A program made the translations under genes and the position numbers. A stretch of DNA of 64,000 nucleotides, from assembly GCF_026341275.1 (NCBI RefSeq), contig NZ_JAIFZO010000002.1, positions 6,044,118-6,108,117 of the forward strand, read 5' to 3'. Position 1 is the first letter of the stretch; every line of letters begins with the position of its first letter. Under the pieces are notes generated by a model. That model had not been told where the DNA came from. It saw only the letters and a program-made list of their open reading frames with translations, and did no database searches. This DNA comes from Streptomyces ortus. Lineage in GTDB: Bacteria; Actinomycetota; Actinomycetes; Streptomycetales; Streptomycetaceae. Positions 27,037 through 35,623 of the stretch are shown here, in pieces.

Positions 27037-27783
27037 GTGACGTCGCTCGACAAGCCGACCGAAGACGCCCAGCGGGACACGCAGGACGCTCGGGACGCGC
27101 AGGACTCGCGGGCGGTGACCGAGGCCGCCCTCTTCGACGCGTTCGGCGGTCTGCGGGGCATGATCGAGACGGTCCTGCCGGGCCTGCTCTTCGTCACGAT
27201 CTTCACGATCAACAAGGACCTGCACTCGGCGGCCATCGCGGCCCTCGGTGTCTCGATCCTGCTCGTCGTGGTCCGTCTGGCCATGAAGGACACCGTCAAG
27301 CACGCGTTCAGCGGTGTCTTCGGTGTCGCCTTCGGTGTCGTCTTCGCGATGATGACGGGCAACGCGAAGGACTTCTACCTGCCGGGCATGTTGTACACGC
27401 TCGGGCTGGCCCTCGCGTACATCGTGACGACGCTCGCCGGAGTGCCGCTGATCGGCCTGATCCTCGGCCCGGTCTTCAAGGAGAACCTCTCCTGGCGTAC
27501 GCGCAACCCCGGCCGCAAGAAGGCGTACGCGAAGGCCAGTTACGCGTGGGGGCTGATCCTGCTCGCCAAGTGCGCGATCCTCTTCCCGCTCTACTGGTGG
27601 GCCGACACGACCCAGTTCGGCTGGGTTCTGATCGCGCTGAAGATTCCGCCCTTCCTGCTCGCCGTGTGGCTGACGTGGGTGTTCCTCGCGAAGGCGCCGC
27701 CGCCGATCGATGTCTTCGCGGAGATGGAAGCGGAGGAGAAGGCGGAGAAGGAGCGGCAGGCCGCGGGCCGGTCCGCTGAGTAA
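27037..27783 (+). CDS. DUF3159 family membrane protein
   Basis: A 248-residue protein with a charged N-terminus of about 35 residues (Asp/Arg/Gln-rich), a conserved FDAFGGLRGMIE motif, then five to six membrane segments between about residues 45 and 220, and a charged Ala/Glu-rich tail. GTG 27037 follows the OB-fold gene stop by three bases, so they are co-transcribed. Function unknown; the context (KdpDE, TrkA) suggests but does not prove a link to ion or envelope homeostasis. Confidence 0.87.
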   Translation: MTSLDKPTEDAQRDTQDARDAQDSRAVTEAALFDAFGGLRGMIETVLPGLLFVTIFTINKDLHSAAIAALGVSILLVVVRLAMKDTVKHAFSGVFGVAFGVVFAMMTGNAKDFYLPGMLYTLGLALAYIVTTLAGVPLIGLILGPVFKENLSWRTRNPGRKKAYAKASYAWGLILLAKCAILFPLYWWADTTQFGWVLIALKIPPFLLAVWLTWVFLAKAPPPIDVFAEMEAEEKAEKERQAAGRSAE

Positions 27784-27852
27784 GGACCTTCTGCCGGTGT
27801 GGACCACTGGGGGCTGCCGCCCGGGCCCCCGGCTGTTCGGCCTGAACGGCCT

Positions 27853-27873
27853 CGTCCTCAAACGCCGGACGGG
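27853..27873. repeat. short intergenic repeat of a type recurrent in Streptomyces
   Basis: CGTCCTCAAACGCCGGACGGG, with a 5-bp stem (CGTCC/GGACG), resembles a short interspersed element I recall from many Streptomyces intergenic regions. Only one copy is seen here, so the repeat status rests on recall. Confidence 0.35.
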
Positions 27874-27879
27874 ATGAAG

Positions 27880-27919
27880 GAGTAGGGGGCGCCCGGAATT
27901 CTTCGGGCGCCCCCTACTC
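27880..27919. terminator. strong bidirectional terminator
   Basis: A perfect 16-bp inverted repeat (GAGTAGGGGGCGCCCG) around an 8-base loop, between the convergent DUF3159 and trkA genes. Confidence 0.85.
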
Positions 27920-27934
27920 GCGTAACTCTTGGTA

Positions 27935-28612
27935 TCAGTCCGTCGTGCCCTCGCGGCGTACCGACAGCAGGTCCTCCAGTTGTTCCTCTCGGGCCTGGGC
28001 CGCCACGAAGAGGAGTTCGTCGCCCGCCTCCAGGGAGTCCTCACGCGTCGGGGTGAGGACCCGGGTGCCGCGGATGATGGTGACCAGCGAGGTGTCCTCG
28101 GGCCACTCCACGTCGCCGACCTGCGTACCCGCCAGCGCGGACTCCGGCGGCAGGGTCAGCTCGACGAGGTTGGCGTCGCCGTGGCTGAAGCGGAGCAGGC
28201 GGACCAGGTCGCCGACACTCACCGCCTCCTCGACCAGGGCCGACATCAGGCGGGGGGTCGAGACGGCGACGTCCACGCCCCACGACTCGTTGAACAGCCA
28301 CTCGTTCTTGGGGTTGTTGACGCGGGCGACGACCCGCGGGACCCCGTACTCGGTCTTCGCGAGCAGGGAGACGACGAGGTTGACCTTGTCGTCACCCGTG
28401 GCCGCGATCACCACGTTGCAGCGCTGGAGCGCCGCCTCGTCCAGGGACGTGATCTCGCAGGCGTCGGCGAGCAGCCACTCCGCCATCGGGACGCGTTCGA
28501 CCGAGATGGCGGTCGGCGCCTTGTCGATCAGCAGGATCTCGTGCCCGTTCTCCAGGAGCTCGCCCGCGATCGAGCGGCCCACGGCGCCGGCACCGGCAAT
28601 GGCGACCCTCAT
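27935..28612 (-). CDS. trkA: TrkA family potassium uptake protein (second gene of pair)
   Basis: A 225-residue protein with an N-terminal RCK_N Rossmann domain (VAIAGAGAVGRSIAGEL, a GxGxxG NAD-binding motif) and a C-terminal RCK_C domain of about 80 residues (ESALAGTQVGDVEWPEDTSLVTI). Such proteins gate Trk/Ktr-type potassium channels in response to nucleotides, and RCK_C domains can bind c-di-AMP. Its ATG overlaps the stop of the upstream trkA paralogue (ATGA), so they form one unit. No TrkH-type membrane subunit is next to them. Confidence 0.9.
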   Translation of the reverse strand: MRVAIAGAGAVGRSIAGELLENGHEILLIDKAPTAISVERVPMAEWLLADACEITSLDEAALQRCNVVIAATGDDKVNLVVSLLAKTEYGVPRVVARVNNPKNEWLFNESWGVDVAVSTPRLMSALVEEAVSVGDLVRLLRFSHGDANLVELTLPPESALAGTQVGDVEWPEDTSLVTIIRGTRVLTPTREDSLEAGDELLFVAAQAREEQLEDLLSVRREGTTD

Positions 28613-29283
28613 CAGTGACCGCTCTCCTCTTCGGGGCCCTCGGCGAACGACGCCTCGACCTTCTCGATGTCGCTCGTGCGCATCATCACGTGCACCAGGT
28701 CGCCCTCCTGCAGCACCGTCTGGGAGGAAGGCAGAACCGCCTCGCCCAGCCGGGTGAGGAAGGCCACGCGCACTCCGGTCTCCTCCTGGAGACGGCTGAT
28801 CCGCTGGCCCACCCAGGCCGTCGACGCGTGCACCTCGGCGAGCTGTACGCCGCCCGTGGGGTCGCGCCACAGCGGCTCGGCGCCCGAGGGCAGCAGCCGG
28901 CGCAGCATCTGGTCGGCCGTCCAGCGGACGGTGGCGACGGTGGGGATGCCCAGGCGCTGGTACACCTCGGCGCGGCGGGGGTCGTAGATACGGGCCGCCA
29001 CGTTCTCGATGCCGAACATCTCGCGGGCCACCCGGGCGGCGATGATGTTCGAGTTGTCGCCGCTGGAGACGGCGGCGAAGGCGCCCGCCTCCTCGATGCC
29101 CGCCTCGCGCAGGGTGTCCTGGTCGAAACCGACGCCGGTCACGCGACGGCCGCCGAAACCGGAGCCCAGTCGTCGGAAGGCGGTGGGGTCCTGGTCGATC
29201 ACGGCGACCGTGTGCCCCTGTTGCTCCAGGGTCTGGGCGAGAGCGGAACCCACTCTGCCGCAGCCCATGATGACGATGTGCAC
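28612..29283 (-). CDS. TrkA family potassium uptake protein (first gene of pair)
   Basis: A 223-residue RCK protein with the NAD-binding MGCGRVGSALAQTL motif at the N-terminus and an RCK_C domain starting near residue 145 (AEVHASTAWVGQRI). GTG 29283 has a GGAAGGAC site. It differs clearly from the downstream trkA copy, so the two may form a hetero-oligomeric regulator. They are read convergently with kdpE-DUF3159. Confidence 0.9.
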   Translation of the reverse strand: MHIVIMGCGRVGSALAQTLEQQGHTVAVIDQDPTAFRRLGSGFGGRRVTGVGFDQDTLREAGIEEAGAFAAVSSGDNSNIIAARVAREMFGIENVAARIYDPRRAEVYQRLGIPTVATVRWTADQMLRRLLPSGAEPLWRDPTGGVQLAEVHASTAWVGQRISRLQEETGVRVAFLTRLGEAVLPSSQTVLQEGDLVHVMMRTSDIEKVEASFAEGPEEESGH

Positions 29284-29460
29284 GACCGTCCTTCCGGTGT
29301 GAAAAGTTACTGCTCAGGCTGAAACAGGGTCTCAGACCGACGCCCAAGCTACACACGCGCGGTCCGTCGGCGGCACCCCTGTGCACTTTGGCCCCACACC
29401 GTGATGACCATCGGCCCGCCGGCGTCGCCAGGGGGCCACGGCGGCCGATGCCGCCCGGGG

Positions 29461-29577
29461 TCAGCGGCGGCCGATGCTGCGCACGCTGGCGAGGACCAGG
29501 ACGCCCAGACCGAGCAGAGCGGCCACGGCGCCGATGAGCTCGGCGAAGGCGCTGGTGAGTTCCGCGGTGGCGAACAT
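29461..29577 (-). CDS. 38-residue single-pass membrane peptide
   Basis: An ORF of 39 codons encodes a hydrophobic peptide beginning MFATAELTSAFAELIGA, with one predicted membrane helix (about residues 12-31) and a basic end (RSIGRR). A clear GGAGG ribosome binding site lies six bases before the ATG. It sits between trkA and the divergent transporter gene, in its own small transcription unit or leading into trkA. Function is unknown. The strong RBS and clean TM plus basic tail argue that it is real. Confidence 0.6.
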   Translation of the reverse strand: MFATAELTSAFAELIGAVAALLGLGVLVLASVRSIGRR

Positions 29578-29783
29578 GGAACCTCCATGAATTGGCAAAG
29601 GAGAGCAAAGTTTTGGCTTTTTTCATATAGCCACGGAGATTGTCCTGGCCAGGGATTACATAAGCGGGCGCACACCTGATTTCACTCGTAGAGCAGATCC
29701 CGGTCACACATCCCGCCGATGCGGCGTTCCGGTGGGCGGGGGAGGGTGGGCGAGGCCGTGTTCGAGCGCTTACGATCCTCACC

Positions 29784-31880
29784 GTGTCCAAACTGACCGA
29801 CGTGCCCAAACGGATCCTGATCGGGCGCGCACTGCGCAGTGACAGGCTCGGGGAAACCCTCCTGCCGAAGCGCATCGCACTCCCCGTTTTCGCTTCCGAC
29901 CCGCTCTCCTCCGTGGCGTACGCGCCGGGAGAAGTGCTGCTCGTCCTGTCCATCGCGGGCGTGTCGGCCTATCACTTCAGCCCGTGGATCGCCGTCGCGG
30001 TCGTCGTGCTGATGTTCACCGTCGTGGCCTCCTACCGGCAGAACGTGCACGCCTACCCCAGCGGCGGCGGCGACTACGAGGTGGCCAACACCAACCTCGG
30101 GCCCAAGGCCGGCCTCACCGTCGCCAGCGCGCTGCTCGTGGACTACGTACTCACCGTCGCCGTGTCGATCGCCTCCGGCATCGAGAACCTCGGCTCGGCG
30201 ATCCCGTTCGTCGTCGAGCACAAGGTCTTCTGCGCCATCGCCGTGATCGTGCTGCTCACCCTGATGAACCTGCGCGGGGTCAAGGAGTCGGGGAAGCTCT
30301 TCGCGATCCCGACGTACGTGTTCGTGACCGGGGTCTTCCTGATGATCGCGTGGGGGGCGTTCCGCGGGATCGTCCTCGGCGACACCATGAAGGCGCCGAC
30401 CGCCGACTTCACGATCAAGGCCGAGCACCAGGGGCTCGCGGGCTTCGCCCTCGTCTTCCTGCTGCTGCGCGCCTTCTCCTCCGGCTGCGCGGCGCTCACC
30501 GGCGTCGAGGCGATCAGCAACGGCGTCCCGGCGTTCCGCAAGCCCAAGTCCAAGAACGCGGCAAGCACCCTCGCCGCGATGGGACTGCTGGCCGTCACCA
30601 TGTTCTGCGGCATCATCGCCCTCGCCATGGCGACCAACGTCCGCATGGCCGAGCGCCCGGCGCACGACCTGCTGGAGAACGGGGTCGCGGTCGGCTCCGA
30701 CTACGTGCAGAACCCGGTGATCTCCCAGGTCGCCGAGGCGGTGTTCGGCAGCGGCAGCTTCCTGTTCATCGTGCTCGCCGCGGCCACCGCGCTCGTGCTC
30801 TTCCTGGCCGCGAACACCGCGTACAACGGCTTCCCGCTGCTCGGCTCGATTCTCGCCCAGGACCGCTACCTGCCGCGCCAGCTGCACACCCGCGGCGACC
30901 GGCTCGCCTTCTCGAACGGCATCGTGCTGCTGGCCGGTGCGGCCATCCTGCTGATCTGGATCTACGGCGCCGACTCGACCCGCCTCATCCAGCTGTACAT
31001 CGTCGGTGTGTTCGTGTCCTTCACGCTGAGCCAGACGGGCATGGTCCGGCACTGGAACCGCCACCTGGCCACCGAGAAGGACCAGGCCAAGCGCCGCCAC
31101 ATGGTCCGCTCCCGGGCCATCAACGCGTTCGGCGCCTTCTTCACCGGCCTGGTCCTGGTCGTCGTCCTCGGCACCAAGTTCACGCACGGCGCCTGGGTCG
31201 CCCTGCTCGGCATGGTCATCTTCTACGCGACGATGTCCGCGATCCGGAAGCACTACGACCGGGTGGCCGAGGAGATCGCCGCGCCCGAGGGGCCGTCCGA
31301 CGACAGCGTGCGCCCCTCCCGCGTCCACTCCGTGGTCCTCATCTCCAAGATCCACCGGCCGACGCTGCGCGCCCTCGCCTACGCCAAACTGATGCGCTCC
31401 GACTCGTTGGAGGCCCTGAGCGTCAACGTCGACCCGGCCGAGACGAAGGCCCTGCGGGACGAGTGGGAACGGCGCGGCTTCACCGTGCCGCTGAAGATCC
31501 TCGACTCGCCGTACCGCGAGATCACCCGGCCGGTCATCGAGTACGTGAAGGGGCTGCGCCGCGAGTCCCCGCGCGACGTGGTGTCGGTGATCATCCCGGA
31601 GTACGTCGTCGGCCACTGGTACGAGCATCTGCTGCACAACCAGAGCGCGCTGCGGCTCAAGGGCCGGCTGCTGTTCACACCGGGTGTGATGGTGACGTCC
31701 GTGCCCTATCAGCTGGAGTCCTCCGAGGTGGCCAAGAAGCGGGCCCGCAGGCGCTCGGAGTGGACCGCTCCGGGTTCGGTGCGGCGGGGGCCGGCCGAGC
31801 AGCGGCCGAAGGAGCCGTCGGGACCGTCGCGGCCGTCAGGGCCGTCAGGGCCATCGGGGCCGTCGGGGCCCAAACGCTGA
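29784..31880 (+). CDS. APC superfamily transporter, KimA-like
   Basis: A 698-residue protein with about 12 membrane segments in residues 28-490. The KimA/APC signature FASDPLSSVAYAPGEVL lies near residue 36, with PSGGGDYEVANTNLG near residue 92. A soluble C-terminal domain of about 150 residues follows (VVLISKIHRPTLRALAYAKLMR). This layout matches KimA (YdaO)-type potassium/proton symporters, which fits the TrkA genes next door, but amino-acid transport is not excluded. The tail ends with GPS repeats encoded by a 9-bp minisatellite. The GTG at 29784 is used. No ydaO-type riboswitch was seen upstream. Confidence 0.85.
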   Translation: MSKLTDVPKRILIGRALRSDRLGETLLPKRIALPVFASDPLSSVAYAPGEVLLVLSIAGVSAYHFSPWIAVAVVVLMFTVVASYRQNVHAYPSGGGDYEVANTNLGPKAGLTVASALLVDYVLTVAVSIASGIENLGSAIPFVVEHKVFCAIAVIVLLTLMNLRGVKESGKLFAIPTYVFVTGVFLMIAWGAFRGIVLGDTMKAPTADFTIKAEHQGLAGFALVFLLLRAFSSGCAALTGVEAISNGVPAFRKPKSKNAASTLAAMGLLAVTMFCGIIALAMATNVRMAERPAHDLLENGVAVGSDYVQNPVISQVAEAVFGSGSFLFIVLAAATALVLFLAANTAYNGFPLLGSILAQDRYLPRQLHTRGDRLAFSNGIVLLAGAAILLIWIYGADSTRLIQLYIVGVFVSFTLSQTGMVRHWNRHLATEKDQAKRRHMVRSRAINAFGAFFTGLVLVVVLGTKFTHGAWVALLGMVIFYATMSAIRKHYDRVAEEIAAPEGPSDDSVRPSRVHSVVLISKIHRPTLRALAYAKLMRSDSLEALSVNVDPAETKALRDEWERRGFTVPLKILDSPYREITRPVIEYVKGLRRESPRDVVSVIIPEYVVGHWYEHLLHNQSALRLKGRLLFTPGVMVTSVPYQLESSEVAKKRARRRSEWTAPGSVRRGPAEQRPKEPSGPSRPSGPSGPSGPSGPKR
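31815..31868 (+). repeat. 9-bp minisatellite (six units) in transporter 3' end
   Basis: Six tandem units of the CCGTCAGGG type at 31815-31868 encode a Pro-Ser-Gly repeat at the C-terminus of the transporter. Confidence 0.75.
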
Positions 31881-32068
31881 GGGCGCCTGTCGGCGGTGAG
31901 CCGCGGGCGGCGGGCGGGGGCGCTCATGGGGAGCGGCCGTGGTGAGCGGTCGGGTGGCGTCCACGTAGACTGGTGGGCTGTTGTCCGGCTGCCCCGGCAG
32001 ATCCGGCCGTCAGTTCCGGCCGTCAGTTCCGGCGGTCCGTCCCCATTCGCATCTGGAGTCACCCCGCC

Positions 32069-33409
32069 ATGCAGGCAGAACCGAAGAAAACGCCGGCGGG
32101 GTCGCTCGTGGGGCAGGAGTACGAGGTCGAGGTCGGCCCCGTCGCGCACGGCGGGCACTGTGTCGCCCGCACCGACGCCGGCCAGGTCCTCTTCGTACGG
32201 CACGCGCTGCCCGGTGAGCGGGTGCTCGCGCGGGTGACGGACGGCGAGGAGGACTCGCGGTTCCTGCGCGCGGACGCGGTCGAGATCCGGGAGGCCTCCA
32301 AGGACCGGGTGGCAGCCCCCTGCCCCTACGCCGGTCCCGGGCGCTGCGGCGGCTGCGACTGGCAGCACGCCAAGCCGGGTGCGCAGCGGCGGCTGAAGGG
32401 CGAGGTCGTCGCCGAGCAGCTCCAGCGGCTCGCGGGACTCACTCCGGAGGAGGCGGGCTGGGACGGCACCGTCATGCCGGCCGAGGGTGACAAGCTGCCT
32501 GTCGGCGAGGTGCCCGCGTGGCGTACGCGCGTGCAGTACGCGGTCGACGAGGACGGCAACGCCGGTCTGCGCCGCCACCGTTCGCACGAGGTCGAGCCGA
32601 TCGAGCACTGCATGATCGCCGCGCCCGGGGTCTCCGAGCTGGGCATCGAGAAGCACGACTGGTCCGGCATGGAGTCCGTCGACGCGATCGCCGCGACGGG
32701 TTCGCAGGACCGCATGGTCATCCTCGAACCGAAGCCCGGCGCCCGGCTGCCCCTCGTCGAACTCGACAAGCCCGCATCCGTCATGCGCGTCGACGAGCAC
32801 GACGGAGGCATCCACCGGGTGCACGGCCGCGCCTTCGTCCGCGAGCGCGCCGACGGCCGTACGCACCGGGTCGGCAGCGGCGGCTTCTGGCAGGTCCACC
32901 CGCAGGCGGCCGACACCCTGGTCAAGGCCGTCATGCAGGGCCTGCTGCCGCGCAAGGGCGACATGGCGCTCGACCTGTACTGCGGCGTCGGCCTCTTCGC
33001 GGGCGCCCTCGCCGACCGCATCGGCGACAAGGGCGCGGTGCTCGGCATCGAGTCCGGCAAGCGCGCGGTGGAGGACGCCCGGCACAACCTCGCCGCGTTC
33101 GACCGCGTCCGCATCGAACAGGGCAAGGTCGAGGCGGTCCTGCCGCGCACGGGTATCACCGAGGTCAACCTCATCGTCCTGGACCCGCCGCGCTCGGGTG
33201 CCGGCAAGAAGACGGTCCAGCACCTGACGTCCCTGGGTGCCCGCAAGATCGCCTACGTCGCCTGCGACCCGGCGGCGCTGGCCCGCGACCTGGCGTACTT
33301 CAAGGAGGGCGGGTACCGGGTACGGACGCTACGGGCGTTCGACCTGTTCCCGATGACGCATCATGTGGAGTGCGTGGCGATCCTGGAGCCGGTGGCGAAG
33401 GGCGCCTGA
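32069..33409 (+). CDS. TrmA/RumA-type RNA (uracil-5-)-methyltransferase
   Basis: A 446-residue class I methyltransferase. It has an N-terminal TRAM domain (about residues 13-70), a CPYAGPGRCGGCDWQH cysteine cluster near residues 85-100 (a [4Fe-4S] ligand set in RlmD-like enzymes), SAM-binding LDLYCGVGLFAG near residue 305, DPPRSGAGKK, and the catalytic cysteine in YVACDPAALARDL. It methylates a uridine in rRNA or tRNA; RlmD-like is likely, but the exact target is not decidable. Its last 59 coding bases lie within a 69-bp segment that recurs at 39495-39563. Confidence 0.92.
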   Translation: MQAEPKKTPAGSLVGQEYEVEVGPVAHGGHCVARTDAGQVLFVRHALPGERVLARVTDGEEDSRFLRADAVEIREASKDRVAAPCPYAGPGRCGGCDWQHAKPGAQRRLKGEVVAEQLQRLAGLTPEEAGWDGTVMPAEGDKLPVGEVPAWRTRVQYAVDEDGNAGLRRHRSHEVEPIEHCMIAAPGVSELGIEKHDWSGMESVDAIAATGSQDRMVILEPKPGARLPLVELDKPASVMRVDEHDGGIHRVHGRAFVRERADGRTHRVGSGGFWQVHPQAADTLVKAVMQGLLPRKGDMALDLYCGVGLFAGALADRIGDKGAVLGIESGKRAVEDARHNLAAFDRVRIEQGKVEAVLPRTGITEVNLIVLDPPRSGAGKKTVQHLTSLGARKIAYVACDPAALARDLAYFKEGGYRVRTLRAFDLFPMTHHVECVAILEPVAKGA

Positions 33410-33419
33410 CCTGCGGTTT
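33351..33419. repeat. left 69-bp direct repeat (att-site candidate)
   Basis: Covers the last 59 coding bases of the methyltransferase gene plus ten bases after the stop. It matches 39495-39563 at 67 of 69 positions. The left copy completes an intact gene, as expected for one end of an integrated element. Confidence 0.75.
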
Positions 33420-33563
33420 TGTTGCTCTAGTGGGTTGCTCGACCCGTTTCCCTCCGTGCAGCGGTTCAATCGGGCGGGTCGACCCTTGAGAGCTATCTGA
33501 CCTGCGAGTTCGTGAGGAATGCGCTGCATCAGGGCGACGCTTCAGATGTCTCTTCGGGGATTC

Positions 33564-33584
33564 TTGACGCTCGGACGACGCTCG
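33564..33584. repeat. GACGCTC direct repeats near left att candidate
   Basis: TTGACGCTCGGACGACGCTCG contains two GACGCTC motifs. Related TGACGCTC(G/A)TTTGACGCT pairs flank the right att candidate, at 39393-39410 and 39620-39637. These could be integrase arm-binding sites; this is an inference. Confidence 0.35.
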
Positions 33585-33665
33585 TAATGGCGTCTCTACC
33601 GAGCCTTCGCGTGAGCGGTGCCAGCGACCGCTTGGTTCCGCGTTCGCGGAGTCGAGAGCGCCATT

Positions 33666-33682
33666 GATACCGCCCTGGTATC
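33666..33682. promoter_or_regulatory. toxin-antitoxin operator palindrome
   Basis: GATACC and GGTATC flank a 5-base spacer, ending 8 bases before the antitoxin ATG. Perfect inverted repeats in this position are typical autoregulatory sites of antitoxin/toxin operons. Confidence 0.6.
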
Positions 33683-33690
33683 ATGGTCGT

Positions 33691-33885
33691 ATGGCGATGA
33701 CACTCCGACTCCCCGACGACCTTGACGCGAAGCTCACCGAGCGAGCTCGCCGGGAGGGCCGCAGTAAGCAGGAACTCGCCATCGAGGCCATCCGTGACGC
33801 TCAGAATCGGGCCGAGCTGAAGGTCGATGACGTCCTGACCGAGCTCATGGACAGCGATGCGGAGATCCTGGACTACCTGAAGTGA
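33691..33885 (+). CDS. ribbon-helix-helix-type antitoxin (Phd-equivalent)
   Basis: A 64-residue protein beginning MAMTLRLPDDLDAKLTERARREGRS, a typical ribbon-helix-helix N-terminus, with an acidic C-terminal tail (VDDVLTELMDSDAEILDYLK) suited to neutralising a toxin. ATG 33691 is preferred over the upstream GTG/ATG codons because translation from here starts directly after the palindrome. Its stop overlaps the toxin GTG (GTGA). Expected to bind the palindrome at 33666-33682 with the toxin. Confidence 0.82.
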   Translation: MAMTLRLPDDLDAKLTERARREGRSKQELAIEAIRDAQNRAELKVDDVLTELMDSDAEILDYLK

Positions 33886-34274
33886 CCGACGTGCGCTACC
33901 TCCAGCTCGACGAGATCCTGGCCATCGCCCGCACGGTCAACGGTACCGACCACAGTGTGCGTGACATGGGCCTTCTGGTGTCGGCGATCGAGCGACCCCG
34001 CACGAATGTGTTCGGGGCCGAGCTGTATCCCACGCTGCACGAGAAGGCGGCGGCACTGCTGCACTCCGTCGCCCGCAATCACGCGCTGATCGACGGCAAC
34101 AAGCGCACCGCCTGGCTGGCCATGCGCGTCTTCCTGCGGTTCAACGGCGTCAGTGCCAGTACCGTTCCACCGCCCGTCTCCGTTGCCGGCCCGTTCGTCG
34201 AGGACGTCGCGCAGGACCACCTCGATGTACCGGGCGTCGCCAAGCGCTTGGCGGCCTGGTTTCCTGTTTCCTGA
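33882..34274 (+). CDS. Fic/Doc-family toxin
   Basis: A 130-residue Doc-type protein. The Fic motif HALIDGNKRTAW has the catalytic His67 and conserved GNKR; an N-terminal YLQLDEILAIAR and the middle KAAALLHSVARNHA match Doc. Doc phosphorylates EF-Tu in the studied systems. The pair with the upstream antitoxin is complete and overlapping, and looks intact. It sits within the putative integrative island and could stabilise it. Confidence 0.88.
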   Translation: MTDVRYLQLDEILAIARTVNGTDHSVRDMGLLVSAIERPRTNVFGAELYPTLHEKAAALLHSVARNHALIDGNKRTAWLAMRVFLRFNGVSASTVPPPVSVAGPFVEDVAQDHLDVPGVAKRLAAWFPVS

Positions 34275-34388
34275 CGTTCGACGACGTGAGGGCAGGGCAC
34301 GCGCGTGCCCTGCCCTCACGCGCGGTCCGAGCCCTGCTCAGGTCAAGCCGGAATGGAACGCTGTGCACTGGAAGGCGTGGCTCCCTTT

Positions 34389-34401
34389 AAGGGCTGTCCC
34401 G
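34389..34401. repeat. IS terminal-repeat-like motif
   Basis: AAGGGCTGTCCCG is identical to the inner 13 bases of the terminal inverted repeats of the 171-bp element at 41413-41583. It probably marks one end of a decayed insertion sequence upstream of the LRV-like gene. Confidence 0.5.
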
Positions 34402-34494
34402 TAAGTGATCTTCGAGCCGGTTGGGATCAGAGCCCCGCGCACGGGTGACCGAGTCCTGATGGCAGGATGATCCGCCCGACGATCCTGAGGGGCC

Positions 34495-34914
34495 ATGTCC
34501 GTGCACACCCCTGCCGACTACCTCGAACTGGCGCATGCCGAGAGCGACAGCGTCGTTCTGCATCGACTCGCGCGGTGTCCGTACCCCTTCGTCTGGCAGG
34601 CGCTGGCCGCCAATCCCTCCACGGCGCCTGGCACTCTGCTGGAACTGAGCACGGCCCGAGACAGCGCCTGGAACGACAACAGGCTCCTTCGCCTGCTGGC
34701 GGAACATCCGAGTGCGGACCACACGGTGCTGCGAGCCGTCCGTGACGCCGTGGCGGCGAAGCTCGCCGAGGGCGAACGACCCTATGCCGCTGTGCTTGCG
34801 CTGGCGGGACGGACGGAAGTGGCGGCGGCAGAAGTGCGACAACTCGGGACTCTGCGTGGGGCTTCTGCGCGTCTGCGCAGTCAGCTGGACCGGCACTTGG
34901 GGCTCCGTACTTGA
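34495..34914 (+). CDS. leucine-rich-repeat-variant-like hypothetical protein
   Basis: A 139-residue helical protein with repeated segments of the form LHRLARCPYPFVWQALAANPSTAPGTLLEL and LRLLAEHPSADHTVLRAV (each quoted in part), typical of variant leucine-rich repeats with NPSTAP-like turns. Similar proteins are common in Streptomyces accessory DNA. Function unknown. No signal peptide is present. It may have been carried in with the IS-like sequences on either side. Confidence 0.6.
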   Translation: MSVHTPADYLELAHAESDSVVLHRLARCPYPFVWQALAANPSTAPGTLLELSTARDSAWNDNRLLRLLAEHPSADHTVLRAVRDAVAAKLAEGERPYAAVLALAGRTEVAAAEVRQLGTLRGASARLRSQLDRHLGLRT

Positions 34915-34956
34915 CCCGTGCCCATCCCGGTCGGCTCCAGGTGGAACGATCCTGAT

Positions 34957-35190
34957 GTGACTGCAGTGATCACGGCGTCGGGGTCGTCCTGGATAGGCCC
35001 TTCACCGGGCTGAGCCCGCGCTGTTTCGGGAAGCTGGTGACCGCCGTGCTGCGTGAAACCGCTACCGAGCTCCAGCGTGGGCGGCCCTGGGGGCTCCCGC
35101 TCGAGGATCGCATCCTGCTTGTCACGGTCTACTGGCGAACGAACTTGACGATGCGCCAGATTGCTCCATTGTTCGGCATCTCGAACCCGG
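34957..35190 (+). pseudogene. IS transposase N-terminal fragment
   Basis: One frame reads PFTGLSPRCFGKLVTAVLRE, then RPWGLPLEDRILLVTVYWRT and LTMRQIAPLFGIS, the N-terminal HTH region of a DDE transposase (IS5-type group). Homology stops abruptly at about 35188, where the sequence becomes the antisense of an XRE regulator gene. Only about 80 residues remain, so the element is dead. The join explains the odd C-terminus of the neighbouring regulator. Confidence 0.7.
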
Positions 35191-35623
35191 TACAGCGTGA
35201 CCAACGCCCTGCGGACCAGCGCGTAACCGGCCAGTGCCTGATCACCGCCGGCGGCGGCCAGGTCGACCGCACGCTGTGTCCACCACAGCGCCGCACGCTC
35301 GTCCCCGGTCTCCTGCACCAGCCAGCCCACGTACTCGGCGTACCGGGAACCGAGCGCCAGCAGGCGACGCCTGGTGGCATTGTCGCTCTGTGACGACAGC
35401 TCCCGCAGCGTGTGTGTCTGCGCGATCAGCACGGGCAGAAGCAGGCCGGGTTCCACGGTTTGACCGAGTCTGCGGTAGTGCGTGAACAGGGAGTGTGAGG
35501 CTTCCAGCACGCCGGCGCCGGCGGTTGGGGAAGCCGGACCTGATCCGTCCGACCTCCAGGTCATCAGCGAGGCGACGCCGGCATTCATCACCTCGCGCCG
35601 GCCCACGGGCCCGAACGAATTCG

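Noticed and set aside
24226..27362. Very long minus-strand open frames (553 and 928 codons) opposite kdpD and kdpE
   Set aside because: They mirror the third-position GC bias of well-supported genes, have no domain pattern, and read through gene boundaries.
29590..29783. c-di-AMP (ydaO) riboswitch before the KimA-like gene
   Set aside because: No sequence resembling the conserved ydaO core was found; only a short AT-rich stretch is present.
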